Source: an uncultured Pseudomonadota bacterium
GTDB lineage: Bacteria > Myxococcota_A > Polyangia > HGW-17
Assembly: GCA_938004375.1 (NCBI GenBank)
Contig: CALKWH010000253.1
Span: forward strand, 1 to 29,863
DNA: 29,863 bases
Reading direction: 5' to 3'
The notes beneath the pieces were generated by a model. The model was not told the origin of the DNA. It saw nothing but the letters and a program-made list of their open reading frames with translations, and did not search any database. Every line of letters starts with the position of its first letter. Within the stretch, counting starts at the first letter, position 1. Shown piece by piece: positions 20,259-28,412 of the stretch. A program made the translations under genes and the position numbers.

Positions 20259-21404
20259 ATGCCACATCGCCGCCTTGCTCTCCTTCTCGCCGGGATCGTC
20301 ACCGTCCTCGCGCTGGGCTGCAACTCCCACGCCTCTTTTCCCGAGAACAACGGGAACAACGCCAACAACACAAACAACCAGAATTGCAGCAACGGCGTGC
20401 TGGATCCCGGTGAGCCGTGCGACCTCGACTTTGAGTTGAATCCGCTGTTCCAGGGAGACGACTCCTGCTTCAACCGCGGCTACGCCGGCGGCGACCTGAT
20501 CTGTGATTCGTCGAGTTGTCAGGTCATCACCAGCAACTGCATTCCCCTCGAGGGCTGCAACCCCGTCTACGATTTCGGCTGCGACGACGGCACCAACTGC
20601 TTCTATTTTCCTGATTCCCACCTGGCCTCCTGCTCCACGCCGGAGTTCGCCGCTGAAGGTGCCCCCTGTGCCTGGCCCCCCGACTGCGGTCCGCTCAATA
20701 CCTGCTGGGAGGGTCATTGCCGGCGGGTGTGCGTCCCCGGCTCGACCTGCCCGAATGAAGTCGACGACTGCATCGAAATGGGTTGGTACGAGGGTGATCT
20801 GGGCGTCTGCCCCCTGCCTTCGAATCCCTGCAACCCGTTGGACGGCTCCGGCTGTCCAGACGAGGGGTTCGCCTGCTACCTCAACGGGGACGCCCTCGGC
20901 GGCACGTGCCTGAGCGAAGGGTTTGGCGACCCCGACGAAACCTGCTGGACCGACAATCAGTGCCGCCGGGGGTTCGCCTGTCTCCGGCTGTTTGATTCCG
21001 AAGAGGGCCGCTGCACGGAACTGTGCAACAATGAAAGTGACAACTGCATGGACTGGTGCGCCTTCTTTCCAGGCACTCTGGTTGGCTTCTGCACGGAGAG
21101 GGTGGGGTGCGACCCGGTCAGCGGCACCACCGGCTGCGCCGACCCCTTGCGCTGTATCATCACGAACCCCGCCGGCTCCTTCACCTGCCTCTTGCCCGGC
21201 CCGGTGCCCGAGGGCGCTCCCTGCGACATGTTCAACCGCTGCGCCGAGCTTCTCTACTGTGCCGTCGATTTCGACCACAAGTGTCACCGGCCTTGCATCG
21301 ACAACACGGTCTGCACCCTGCCCGAGATATGTGAACCCATGTCCTGGATGGCCGAACCCTGGACCAACATCAACGGGTGGACCGGCTACTGCCGGCAACC
21401 CTGA
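20259..21404 (+). CDS. Cys-rich lipoprotein with Asn-rich linker (cassette copy 1)
   Basis: 381 residues. ATG at 20259 is preferred over 20244 because GAGGG sits 8 bases before it and the predicted mRNA starts only about 11 bases before 20244. Lipobox LALGC (Cys21) is followed by an Asn-rich linker (NNGNNANNTNN) like that of the gene at 8112. The rest is Cys-rich, with repeated modules of the type C(N/D)P...GC...CY and EGAPC...C, likely disulfide-bonded and surface-exposed. No enzyme signature is seen. It is paralogous to the lipoprotein at 23336, and each is followed by a TPR/beta-barrel gene. Function unknown; a surface partner of the downstream barrel protein is the simplest guess from gene order. 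Confidence 0.87.
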   Translation: MPHRRLALLLAGIVTVLALGCNSHASFPENNGNNANNTNNQNCSNGVLDPGEPCDLDFELNPLFQGDDSCFNRGYAGGDLICDSSSCQVITSNCIPLEGCNPVYDFGCDDGTNCFYFPDSHLASCSTPEFAAEGAPCAWPPDCGPLNTCWEGHCRRVCVPGSTCPNEVDDCIEMGWYEGDLGVCPLPSNPCNPLDGSGCPDEGFACYLNGDALGGTCLSEGFGDPDETCWTDNQCRRGFACLRLFDSEEGRCTELCNNESDNCMDWCAFFPGTLVGFCTERVGCDPVSGTTGCADPLRCIITNPAGSFTCLLPGPVPEGAPCDMFNRCAELLYCAVDFDHKCHRPCIDNTVCTLPEICEPMSWMAEPWTNINGWTGYCRQP

Positions 21405-21457
21405 GGCGAGGATCCGATGACCACCCTTCTCACGCCCAGAACCCTTCGAGGTGCCCG

Positions 21458-23317
21458 ATGACCCGTCGAATCCATCTTTCCCTGGTCCTCTTCTGGCTGC
21501 TCGCCCTCGGCGGTGTCCCGCTCGCCCGCGCCGAGAAACTGCACTGCCCCAACGTCACCGACAACGACGAGAAGAACACCGAGGTCGCCCGCCGGTACTT
21601 CCAGATGGGCGGCATGTTCTTCGACAAGGCCGACTACACCAAGGCCGCCGAGAGCTACGAGTGCGTGCTCAAGTTCGTGCCCTACTCCCTCACCGCGCGC
21701 TACAAGCTCGCCAAGGCCTACGACGGCATGGAGCTCTACTCCAAGGCCCGGGAGCAGTACGAACTGATCCTGGTGTACGACAGCAAGGACGCCGAGAGCC
21801 TGAAGCCCGAGATCCGCAAGCGCCTCGCCGAGATCAAGGACCTCAAGGACAAGCCGACCACCGCGCCGGTCGCGGTCGAGGCCCCGTCCACCGACGAGAA
21901 GACCTGCCCCTCGGTGGTCCAGAAGAACTTGCAGGAGGCCTTGGGAAAGGCCACGAAGCTGGTCGACGCCAAGGACTGGGCCAAGGCCCGCACCCTCATC
22001 GAGGACACCCTGGGCAAGCTCGCCGGCGCCACCCTGGAGCAGCGCACGCTGTGCCACGGCACCGAGGCGGGCCTGAGCCTGCTGATCCTCGCGGGCGTCG
22101 CCAACTTCAACCTCGGCAACCTCGAGACGGCCCGGGACAACTTCACCACCGCTTTTCGCATCAAGTCCGACGCCGCGATCCCGACCAAGTACGCGAACGC
22201 GAAGCTGCTGGCCTTCCACCAGGAGACCCTCAACGCCTACTTCGAACTGGTCAAGGCCGAGCGCGCCCGCCTGCTGCGGATCAAGGAGCTCGAGGAGAAC
22301 TTCGGCGTCCCTGTGGAGCCCGCCGAGAACCCCGCCACGCCCGTGGAGCACACGCCCCCGACTGAGGTCGCCGAGGGCAAGCCCCTGGTGTTCGTGTGCC
22401 GCGTGCAGGACGAGCTGGCCGCCACCCAGGTGAAGATGGTGTACCGCGTCGACGACGGGCCAGCCCAGGAGATGTCCCTGGAGAAGCTGGGCACCCGGCG
22501 CTACGCCGTCGTGCTCCCGAAGGAGATGGTCACCTTCGCCCGGTTCTCCTACCACCTCGTCGCCCTCACCGTCGACGGTCGCGAGGCCGGCCTCTGGGGT
22601 TCATCTGACAAGCCCCACGTCTTCGTGCTGCGCGAGGAAAAGCCCGTCGACAAGCCCGTCGACAAGCCCGTCGAAAAACCCGTCGACAAGCCCGTCGACA
22701 AGCCCCCGGTGACGCCGAAGGCGCCGGCCCCGTGGACGCCCCGCTTCTATGTCGCCGCCGGCATGGGGGGCGAGCTCGGCTACATCACGTCGGGCAAGGA
22801 GACCGAGGCCGGGGCCATCACCGACGGGGCGTCCTTCGCCGGGGGCCCGCCGGTCTTCCATCTGGAGTTGGGCTACCACCTCGCGCCCCGGCACCGGCTC
22901 GGCCTGTTGACCGGCATGGGCTGGCAGGGCGTCGAGGGCTACGAGGACGGCTCCACCACCACGCGCTACAAGGAAGACAAGATGACGCTGCGGCTCTTCC
23001 TGCGCTACGTCTACTATCTGGGCCAGGGCCGGCTCCGGCCCTACGCCGGCGCGGGCGTCGGCTGGGCCGACCTGACCCACACCGTGCGCACCGACGACAT
23101 CAGCGGCGAAGGGAACGACCTCTTCGACTCCCACACCATGACGGGCGTGTTCACCGACTTCGTGGCCGGCGTGGAGGTGTGCCTGACCCGGGCCTGCGGG
23201 CTGAGCGCCAACCTCGAGGCGAACTACTACTGGAACGCCTGGAACAGCGACGGCGAGGACGGCAGCATCTCCAACCTGGCCTTCCATTTCCTCTTCGGCC
23301 TGGGCGTCCATTTCTGA
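21458..23317 (+). CDS. TPR plus outer-membrane beta-barrel protein (copy 1)
   Basis: 619 residues from ATG 21458 (GAGGTG site). Signal peptide 1-25 (ending PLARA). TPR-like helices occupy about 26-130 (NTEVARRYFQMGGMFF, YTKAAESYECVLKFVPYS) and a second helical block about 140-280. Residues about 285-395 form a beta-rich Ig-like domain (KPLVFVCRVQDELAATQVKM). A PVDK/PVEK linker follows, then from about 424 to the end an outer-membrane beta-barrel with alternating aromatic strands (YYLGQGRLRPYAGAGVGWA), ending in GLGVHF with the terminal Phe typical of barrel assembly. Placing TPRs in the periplasm before a barrel suggests a scaffold tethered to the outer membrane. It is a close paralogue of the gene at 24149, which lacks the Ig-like domain. 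Confidence 0.88.
   Translation: MTRRIHLSLVLFWLLALGGVPLARAEKLHCPNVTDNDEKNTEVARRYFQMGGMFFDKADYTKAAESYECVLKFVPYSLTARYKLAKAYDGMELYSKAREQYELILVYDSKDAESLKPEIRKRLAEIKDLKDKPTTAPVAVEAPSTDEKTCPSVVQKNLQEALGKATKLVDAKDWAKARTLIEDTLGKLAGATLEQRTLCHGTEAGLSLLILAGVANFNLGNLETARDNFTTAFRIKSDAAIPTKYANAKLLAFHQETLNAYFELVKAERARLLRIKELEENFGVPVEPAENPATPVEHTPPTEVAEGKPLVFVCRVQDELAATQVKMVYRVDDGPAQEMSLEKLGTRRYAVVLPKEMVTFARFSYHLVALTVDGREAGLWGSSDKPHVFVLREEKPVDKPVDKPVEKPVDKPVDKPPVTPKAPAPWTPRFYVAAGMGGELGYITSGKETEAGAITDGASFAGGPPVFHLELGYHLAPRHRLGLLTGMGWQGVEGYEDGSTTTRYKEDKMTLRLFLRYVYYLGQGRLRPYAGAGVGWADLTHTVRTDDISGEGNDLFDSHTMTGVFTDFVAGVEVCLTRACGLSANLEANYYWNAWNSDGEDGSISNLAFHFLFGLGVHF
22643..22702 (+). repeat. Five 12-bp units encoding PVDK/PVEK linker
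   Basis: CCCGTCGACAAG units, five in a row with one variant (CCCGTCGAAAAA). The paralogue at 24149 has three comparable units at 24980-25015, so copy number differs between the two genes. Confidence 0.93.
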
Positions 23318-23335
23318 TTGAACCAGGTGACTTTC

Positions 23336-24124
23336 ATGATGACACGAACCCTCCCAATCATGCTTCCGTTCGCGCTGCTCGCCGCCTTGGCCGCCTGCCA
23401 GTCCACCGCCGATTACCCCGCCGTGTGCGGCGACGGCGTGCGGGGAGCCGGCGAGGCCTGCGACGGGGCGCTGATTGATCCCGCCCGGGACACCTGCGAG
23501 GAGTTAGGCCAGGGGACCGGCGTCGTCCACTGCCACACCGACTGCACGCTGGACACCTCCATGTGCACCGGGGAGTTCGACTGCGACCCCGTCGCCGACA
23601 CTGGCTGCGGCACCGGCAAGCATTGCTATTACGACCCCGCCGACTCGAAGGTGGAGTGCCAGAGCGCCGGCGACGCGGGCGAGGGGCAGACCTGCGGGGA
23701 GTCCCGGGATTGCCTGCCCCGGCACGCCTGTTTGGGTGATCTCTGTCGGGCCATGTGCAACGAGAACGGTGCCTGCGAGAGCGACGACTGCGCGACCGGG
23801 AGCTGGCCCATGGGCTGGGGCTGGTGCGAGCCGGTCCCCCCGCCCGAGTGCGATCCCGTCGCGCAGACCGGCTGTTCCGCGCCGTTCGCGTGCTACATAT
23901 CCAACGCCTCCGGGGAGCTGGGCTGCCTCCCGGTGAGCACCGGCGCCCTCGGCGACGCCTGCAACACCGGAGCCTACTGCGCGCCCGGCCTCGTCTGCGC
24001 GTTCGGCTACGACACCCTTTGCCACAAGCTCTGCCGCGAGAACTCCGAGTGCACCGGCATCGGCTCCGGGAACTGCAACAAATCCATCGTCACGCTCGAG
24101 GACGGGCTCGGCGTCTGCCAGTGA
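23336..24124 (+). CDS. Cys-rich lipoprotein (cassette copy 2)
   Basis: 262 residues. ATG at 23336 (or 23339), with an AGGTGA site; 18 bases after the preceding stop. Lipobox LAAC (Cys21). It lacks the Asn-rich linker and is about 120 residues shorter than its paralogue at 20259, but shares the module order: GD(G/P)xxxxGExCD start, CDP...GCGTGKHCYY, GEGQTC...C, CDPVAQTGCSAPFACYI, and a closing C(H)KLC...C block. The two lipoproteins clearly come from one ancestor. No catalytic motif seen; expected to be anchored in the envelope and disulfide-rich. Sits between two TPR/barrel genes in the same operon. Confidence 0.87.
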   Translation: MMTRTLPIMLPFALLAALAACQSTADYPAVCGDGVRGAGEACDGALIDPARDTCEELGQGTGVVHCHTDCTLDTSMCTGEFDCDPVADTGCGTGKHCYYDPADSKVECQSAGDAGEGQTCGESRDCLPRHACLGDLCRAMCNENGACESDDCATGSWPMGWGWCEPVPPPECDPVAQTGCSAPFACYISNASGELGCLPVSTGALGDACNTGAYCAPGLVCAFGYDTLCHKLCRENSECTGIGSGNCNKSIVTLEDGLGVCQ

Positions 24125-24148
24125 ACCCGTCCACCTGAGGAGGAGACC

Positions 24149-25618
24149 ATGGTCCCCCGCCCCACGACTCTGCTGTTGTCGGTCATCGCGCTCCTCCTCT
24201 GGTCTGGCCCTTCCGTCGCTTGGGCCGAGAAACTGCACTGCCCCAACGTCACCGACAACGACGAGAAAAACACCGAGGTCGCCCGGAAGTACTTTCAAAT
24301 GGGCGGCATGTACCACGACAGGCAGGACTACACCAAGGCCGCCGAGAGCTTCGAGTGCGTGCTCAAGTTCATCCCCTACAGCCTGTCCGCCCGTTACAAG
24401 CTGGCCAGGGCCTACGACGCGCTGGGGGTCTTTTCCCTGGCCCGTGAGAGCTACGAGATGATCCTGCTGTTGGACTCGGCCGAGGCCGAGACCCTGAAGC
24501 CCGAGATCCGCAGGCGCCTCGCCGAGCTCAAGGATCTCAAGGACCGGGTGCAGCCCTCCGTCGCGCCCCCCGTCGAGCCCAACCCGCCCGACGAGAAGAC
24601 CTGCCCTCCGGTCGTGCAGAAGGGCCAGCAGGAGGCGAACGTCAAGGTCGCCACGCTCCTCGAGGCGAAGGACTGGGTGCGGGCCCGCACCACGGTCGAC
24701 GAGGTCCTGCGCAAGCTCGACGGCGCGACCCCCGAGCAGCGGAAGTTGTGCCTCTCCACCGAGGCCGGCGTGTCGCTGCAACTGCAGGCCGGCGTCGCCC
24801 ATTTCCATTTGGGCAACGTCCACGACGCCCGCGAGGCGTTTTTGGCGGTGTTCCGTGTCCGCCCCGACGCCAACCTGCCGGTGAAGGAGCCCGATCCGAA
24901 GCTGGTCGCCTTCTTCCAGGAGACCCTGAGAGCGTTCCTTGCCTCGCTGGCCGCCGAGAAGGGGCTCGCCCCCGAGAAGCCCGTCGAGAAGCCCGTCGAG
25001 AAGCCCGTTGAAAAAGCCCCGGTGGCGCTGAAGAAGGCTCCCCCGTGGACCCCGCGGTTCTTCGCGGCCGGGAGCGTCGGCGGCGAGGCCGGCTACATCC
25101 CGTCAGGCAAGGAGACCGAGACTGGGGCCATCACCAATAAAGACTCGTTCGGAAGTGGAGCCCTAGCCATAATCAGCCTCGAGCTGGGGTATCACCATGC
25201 AACCCGGCACCGTCTGAGCCTTTTGCTGGGGATGGGCCACCTCGATCGGGAGTACGAGAGGGAACCGGGGATCTGGGATAGCGAAGGTCTCTTGACCTTG
25301 CGCCTGTTCGCCCGCTATGCCTACCTCTTCGATGCCTCGCGTGTGCGTCCTTATTTCGGCTTCGGCGGTGGTTGGGCCTACCTCGCCCACACGATTTTGT
25401 CCAAGAATGGATCACGTACCGTCCAGGACGTGCGCTATATGAGAGGAGCCTTCGCCAACCTCTTCGTGGGCGTCTCGGTCTGCCTGGTCTCATCCTGCCG
25501 CTTCACCGCTTTCATCGAGCTCAACGACTACTGGAACGCCTGGAGCAGCGAAGGCGATGAAACCAGCGTCTCCAACTTTGCCCTCCATGTTCTGGCCGGC
25601 CTGGGCATCCACTTCTGA
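24149..25618 (+). CDS. TPR plus outer-membrane beta-barrel protein (copy 2)
   Basis: 489 residues; ATG at 24149 behind GAGGAGGAG. Signal peptide 1-26 (ending SVAWA), then a TPR region nearly identical at its start to copy 1 (EKLHCPNVTDNDEKNTEVAR in both). A second helical block has two conserved Cys (KTCPPVVQK, KLCLSTEAG). The 110-residue Ig-like domain of copy 1 is absent. A PVEK linker leads to a C-terminal barrel from about residue 300, ending GLGIHF. The barrel's 3' part is more diverged and less GC-biased than the TPR part. It is the last gene of the cluster; the stop is only four bases from the stop of the convergent FadL-like gene, leaving no room for a terminator. Confidence 0.88.
   Translation: MVPRPTTLLLSVIALLLWSGPSVAWAEKLHCPNVTDNDEKNTEVARKYFQMGGMYHDRQDYTKAAESFECVLKFIPYSLSARYKLARAYDALGVFSLARESYEMILLLDSAEAETLKPEIRRRLAELKDLKDRVQPSVAPPVEPNPPDEKTCPPVVQKGQQEANVKVATLLEAKDWVRARTTVDEVLRKLDGATPEQRKLCLSTEAGVSLQLQAGVAHFHLGNVHDAREAFLAVFRVRPDANLPVKEPDPKLVAFFQETLRAFLASLAAEKGLAPEKPVEKPVEKPVEKAPVALKKAPPWTPRFFAAGSVGGEAGYIPSGKETETGAITNKDSFGSGALAIISLELGYHHATRHRLSLLLGMGHLDREYEREPGIWDSEGLLTLRLFARYAYLFDASRVRPYFGFGGGWAYLAHTILSKNGSRTVQDVRYMRGAFANLFVGVSVCLVSSCRFTAFIELNDYWNAWSSEGDETSVSNFALHVLAGLGIHF
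24980..25015 (+). repeat. Three 12-bp units encoding PVEK linker
   Basis: CCCGTCGAGAAG twice, then CCCGTTGAAAAA. Counterpart of the five-unit array at 22643-22702. Confidence 0.9.
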
Positions 25619-25622
25619 TCTC

Positions 25623-27071
25623 TCAAAACTTGAACTCGAGCCCGAGGCCGATCTGGTGCGTGATCTTGCGGTAGTCACCGGCGGCGGTGGGAAGGGCCCG
25701 GCCGCCGTAGGTGGCGCGGCAGGCCTCTGACCAGACCACGTCGATGTGGCTGTCCAGGCAGGCCCGGGCCAGGGACGGGTCGAAGCCGGACTCGTCCACG
25801 GTGAGCGGGATCATGTACTCCAGCGCGTACCCCAGGCGGGCGGTGAGGAAGTCGGCGATCGGATACGAGACGCTGAACAGCAGCTCGATGGCGTGATTGT
25901 CCACCACCGCCGCGTTCACCCACTTCTCCGGCACGGCCGGCGGCCCGTAGCGCAGGGAGACGAGGGCCTCGAACCCGGTCGCCGGTCCGGAGAACCCGGC
26001 CGCCGGCTTGTAGAACGCGGTCAACTGCGGCGAGAACGTGTCCTGCCAGCCGCGGTACTCGGTGATGTTCAGATCCCAGTTGGTCAGGTTGGAGTTGGCC
26101 AGCTCCCGGCCGGACAGGTAGTACTTCCAGCTCTTATGGGCCTCCCAGCGGGTCCACGTGACGGTGGCGTCGAACCACCAGTCGCGGGTGAAGCGGCGCA
26201 GCAGGCCCAGGCTGGCCGTGTCCGGGAAGGTGGTCACGATCTTGCCGTTGCCGGTGAGCGAGTACAGCACCCCCGCGTCGTCGGCCCGGGTGATGGTCCC
26301 GTCGCCGTCGGCCTTGATCTGCGTGTAGTCCAGCGCCCGGATCTTGCTGCGATAGGAGCCCCCGAGGAACATGTCGCGTTCGATCAGCCACAAAAAGCCG
26401 AAGTGGAAGCCGAAGTTGTTGTCGGTGCCGGCCACATGGACCTTCTCGTCGCCGTCGTCCCCGTTCTCGAACCGCTCGGGCATGGTGTCGGGCAGATCGC
26501 CGCGCAGGTAGCGGTCCCGCATGATGGTGACGTCGAAGGTCGAGAAGGCGTAGCTCAGGCCGAAGCCGGCGTGGAACTTGCGGTGGAGCTTCACCGAGAG
26601 CGCGGGGGTGATGAAGTAGTTGGCGATGGAGCGGTCCCGCAGGTGGTAGCGCAGGGCCGGATGGGTGGTGTGCAGCTCCTGCCGGTGGGGGGCGAAGAAG
26701 GCGAGGCCGAGGGTGATCCGATCCATGCCGAAGTTGGTGGTGAAGCCCACGAAGAGGTCGAGCAGGTTGTGGGTGAGGTTCACCTCGGGGAAGACCAGGT
26801 CGCCCTGGGGATCCGGGAGCCCGGTGTCGGAGTCGATGGTGGCGCGGTCGATGCCAAGGGTCTGGAACATGGGCGAGAAGTGCACGATCCCGGTGTTGGT
26901 CCGCAGCCGGCCGATGACCGCGGGGTTGGTGAAGATGCCCGTGGGGGTCACGTGGTTGGGGATGCCGGGGTCGAGCCCGCCGATGAACCGCGGCGCGAAG
27001 GGATCGGCCTGGACCGGGGCCGCGGCGGCCAGGAGCAGGATCAGAAGACAGGTGGGTCCGAGGCGCAGCAT
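25623..27071 (-). CDS. FadL/OmpP1/TodX-like outer-membrane transport protein
   Basis: 482 residues. Signal peptide about 1-22 (ending APVQA), then an N-terminal GIFTNPAVIGRL segment; the NPA element is typical of the FadL plug region. The remainder is a series of amphipathic beta strands with aromatic girdles and a C-terminal LGLEFKF ending in Phe, as outer-membrane barrels have. FadL-family proteins let hydrophobic compounds such as long-chain fatty acids or aromatics cross the outer membrane; the substrate here is unknown. The ATG at 27071 has GGAGGAGG within the end of the kinase gene and starts one base after the kinase stop, so the two are co-transcribed and probably coupled. Confidence 0.87.
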   Translation of the reverse strand: MLRLGPTCLLILLLAAAAPVQADPFAPRFIGGLDPGIPNHVTPTGIFTNPAVIGRLRTNTGIVHFSPMFQTLGIDRATIDSDTGLPDPQGDLVFPEVNLTHNLLDLFVGFTTNFGMDRITLGLAFFAPHRQELHTTHPALRYHLRDRSIANYFITPALSVKLHRKFHAGFGLSYAFSTFDVTIMRDRYLRGDLPDTMPERFENGDDGDEKVHVAGTDNNFGFHFGFLWLIERDMFLGGSYRSKIRALDYTQIKADGDGTITRADDAGVLYSLTGNGKIVTTFPDTASLGLLRRFTRDWWFDATVTWTRWEAHKSWKYYLSGRELANSNLTNWDLNITEYRGWQDTFSPQLTAFYKPAAGFSGPATGFEALVSLRYGPPAVPEKWVNAAVVDNHAIELLFSVSYPIADFLTARLGYALEYMIPLTVDESGFDPSLARACLDSHIDVVWSEACRATYGGRALPTAAGDYRKITHQIGLGLEFKF

Positions 27072-27072
27072 G

Positions 27073-28296
27073 TCAGGCCTCCTCCTCGATGGGGAACCAG
27101 CCGGCGATGGTGGTGCCCGCGTCCGGCGCGCTCGAGATGCGGCACACGCCGCCCATCTCGGCGGCGCGCTCCTGCAGGTGCACGAGCCCGTAGTGGCCCT
27201 GCTTCTGCTGCTCCACCGGGAACCCGCGGCCGTCGTCGGTGATCTCCAGGCGGATCCCGGGGCCGGCCTGGTCGGCGGGTCGGTCGGTCCCCGTCTCGTC
27301 GATCACCCAGGCCGGCGGGGTGTCCTCGACGAGGATCATCACGGTGACGACCGAGGCGCGCGCGTGCTTGCCGGCGTTGGTCAGGGCCTCCTGCACGATG
27401 CGATACAGGTGCAACTGGCGGTTCACCGGCAGCTGGCGGGTCTCCAGGTTGGTCTTCAGCCGCCCCTCGAACTTCCAGATCGACGAGAGGTTGCCGATCA
27501 ACTCCTCGAGGGAGTTGGTGAGATCGAAGTCGTCGCGCAGGATGCGCACCGCCCGGCGCAGCTCGGCCAGCGCCAGGTTGGTGCGCTGCTGCAGCTCGTC
27601 GGCCTCGGTGCGCAGCTCGCTGCCGGCCGGGGCCAGCTCGCACACGAACTCGCTCTGGATCTTGATCGTCGAGAGGATCGCGCCCAGGCCGTCGTGCATC
27701 TCGCGGGCCATGCGCTGGCGCTCGGCCACGCGCCCGAGGCGCTGCTTCTCCTGGGACAACTGCATGATGTTGCGGAACTGCAGGTTCTCCTGCAGATCGA
27801 AGTACACGACCACGTACACGATGATCAGGTCCAGCCCCGAGTACCACAGCAGCAGCAGCAGGTCGCGGCCCGGCTTCTCGATGCCGGTGAGCTGGGAGAT
27901 CTTGGCGATGACCGGCAGGAGCAGGAGCGGCGGCAGGATGGCCAACGGGTGCGGATAGAGGATGGCGAAGAAGACGGCGTACAGGATGTGGCCCGACATC
28001 AGCGGGCTCGCCAGCCCGCCCGTGAGCGCGATGACCGAGCCCAGGGCCAGGATATCGAGGCACAGCGACAGGAAGAAGACCACGCGGTCGCCCCGGTGAT
28101 CGATCCACAGATACGAGGTCACGTGCCCCGCCAGCAGCACCAGGTAGATGACCAACGCCCACGTCAGGAAGGGGGTGGTCGCCGAGGCCCACGAGGGCAC
28201 GAGCAGGAACAGCACCCCGAAGGCGTCCAGGGCCAGTCTGGCGTAGAAGACGGCTTTGGCCCGATGTGAAAACTGGTCCCGGCGGGTCGTTTCCAT
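27073..28296 (-). CDS. Orphan sensor histidine kinase (NarL/DesK-type, HisKA_3)
   Basis: 407 residues. About six transmembrane segments in residues 15-165 with no extracellular domain of size, so sensing is likely within or near the membrane. A helical linker leads to the H-box AREMHDGLGA with phospho-accepting His201. The HATPase_c domain has N-box VQEALTNAGKHARA (Asn307), G1 DDGRGF (354-359) and G2 GHYGLVHLQERA. This HisKA_3 plus DesK/NarX layout normally pairs with a NarL-type regulator, but none is adjacent. Co-transcription with the FadL-like gene suggests it senses a lipid or hydrophobic compound; that is inference. The ATG at 28296 lies 8 bases from a predicted -10 and has no ribosome site, so it may be leaderless. 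Confidence 0.94.
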   Translation of the reverse strand: METTRRDQFSHRAKAVFYARLALDAFGVLFLLVPSWASATTPFLTWALVIYLVLLAGHVTSYLWIDHRGDRVVFFLSLCLDILALGSVIALTGGLASPLMSGHILYAVFFAILYPHPLAILPPLLLLPVIAKISQLTGIEKPGRDLLLLLWYSGLDLIIVYVVVYFDLQENLQFRNIMQLSQEKQRLGRVAERQRMAREMHDGLGAILSTIKIQSEFVCELAPAGSELRTEADELQQRTNLALAELRRAVRILRDDFDLTNSLEELIGNLSSIWKFEGRLKTNLETRQLPVNRQLHLYRIVQEALTNAGKHARASVVTVMILVEDTPPAWVIDETGTDRPADQAGPGIRLEITDDGRGFPVEQQKQGHYGLVHLQERAAEMGGVCRISSAPDAGTTIAGWFPIEEEA

Positions 28297-28304
28297 GACC
28301 GTCG

Positions 28305-28333
28305 AGCATACACACGAATCCGCCCGGGGTCCA
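28305..28333 (-). promoter_or_regulatory. Possible promoter of the kinase-FadL operon (leaderless)
   Basis: Minus strand: TGGACC (28333-28328), 17-base spacer, TATGCT (28310-28305). The kinase ATG begins 8 bases after the -10. Confidence 0.5.
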
Positions 28334-28364
28334 CCGCCGAGTGGATCCAGACGGAGCAGGGCGT

Positions 28365-28393
28365 TTGACAGTTCCTCCCGGGGTTGCTATGCT
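28365..28393 (+). promoter_or_regulatory. Sigma70-like promoter of the small YbjN/CesT-like gene
   Basis: Consensus TTGACA (28365-28370), exactly 17 bases, TATGCT (28388-28393). The GGAGGT ribosome site at 28402-28407 precedes the ATG at 28413. Confidence 0.72.
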
Positions 28394-28412
28394 GCCGCGC
28401 CGGAGGTGCCCC

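Noticed and set aside
18645..21398. 917-codon minus-strand open frame
   Set aside because: Antisense to the TolC-like gene and first lipoprotein; no family features or ribosome site.
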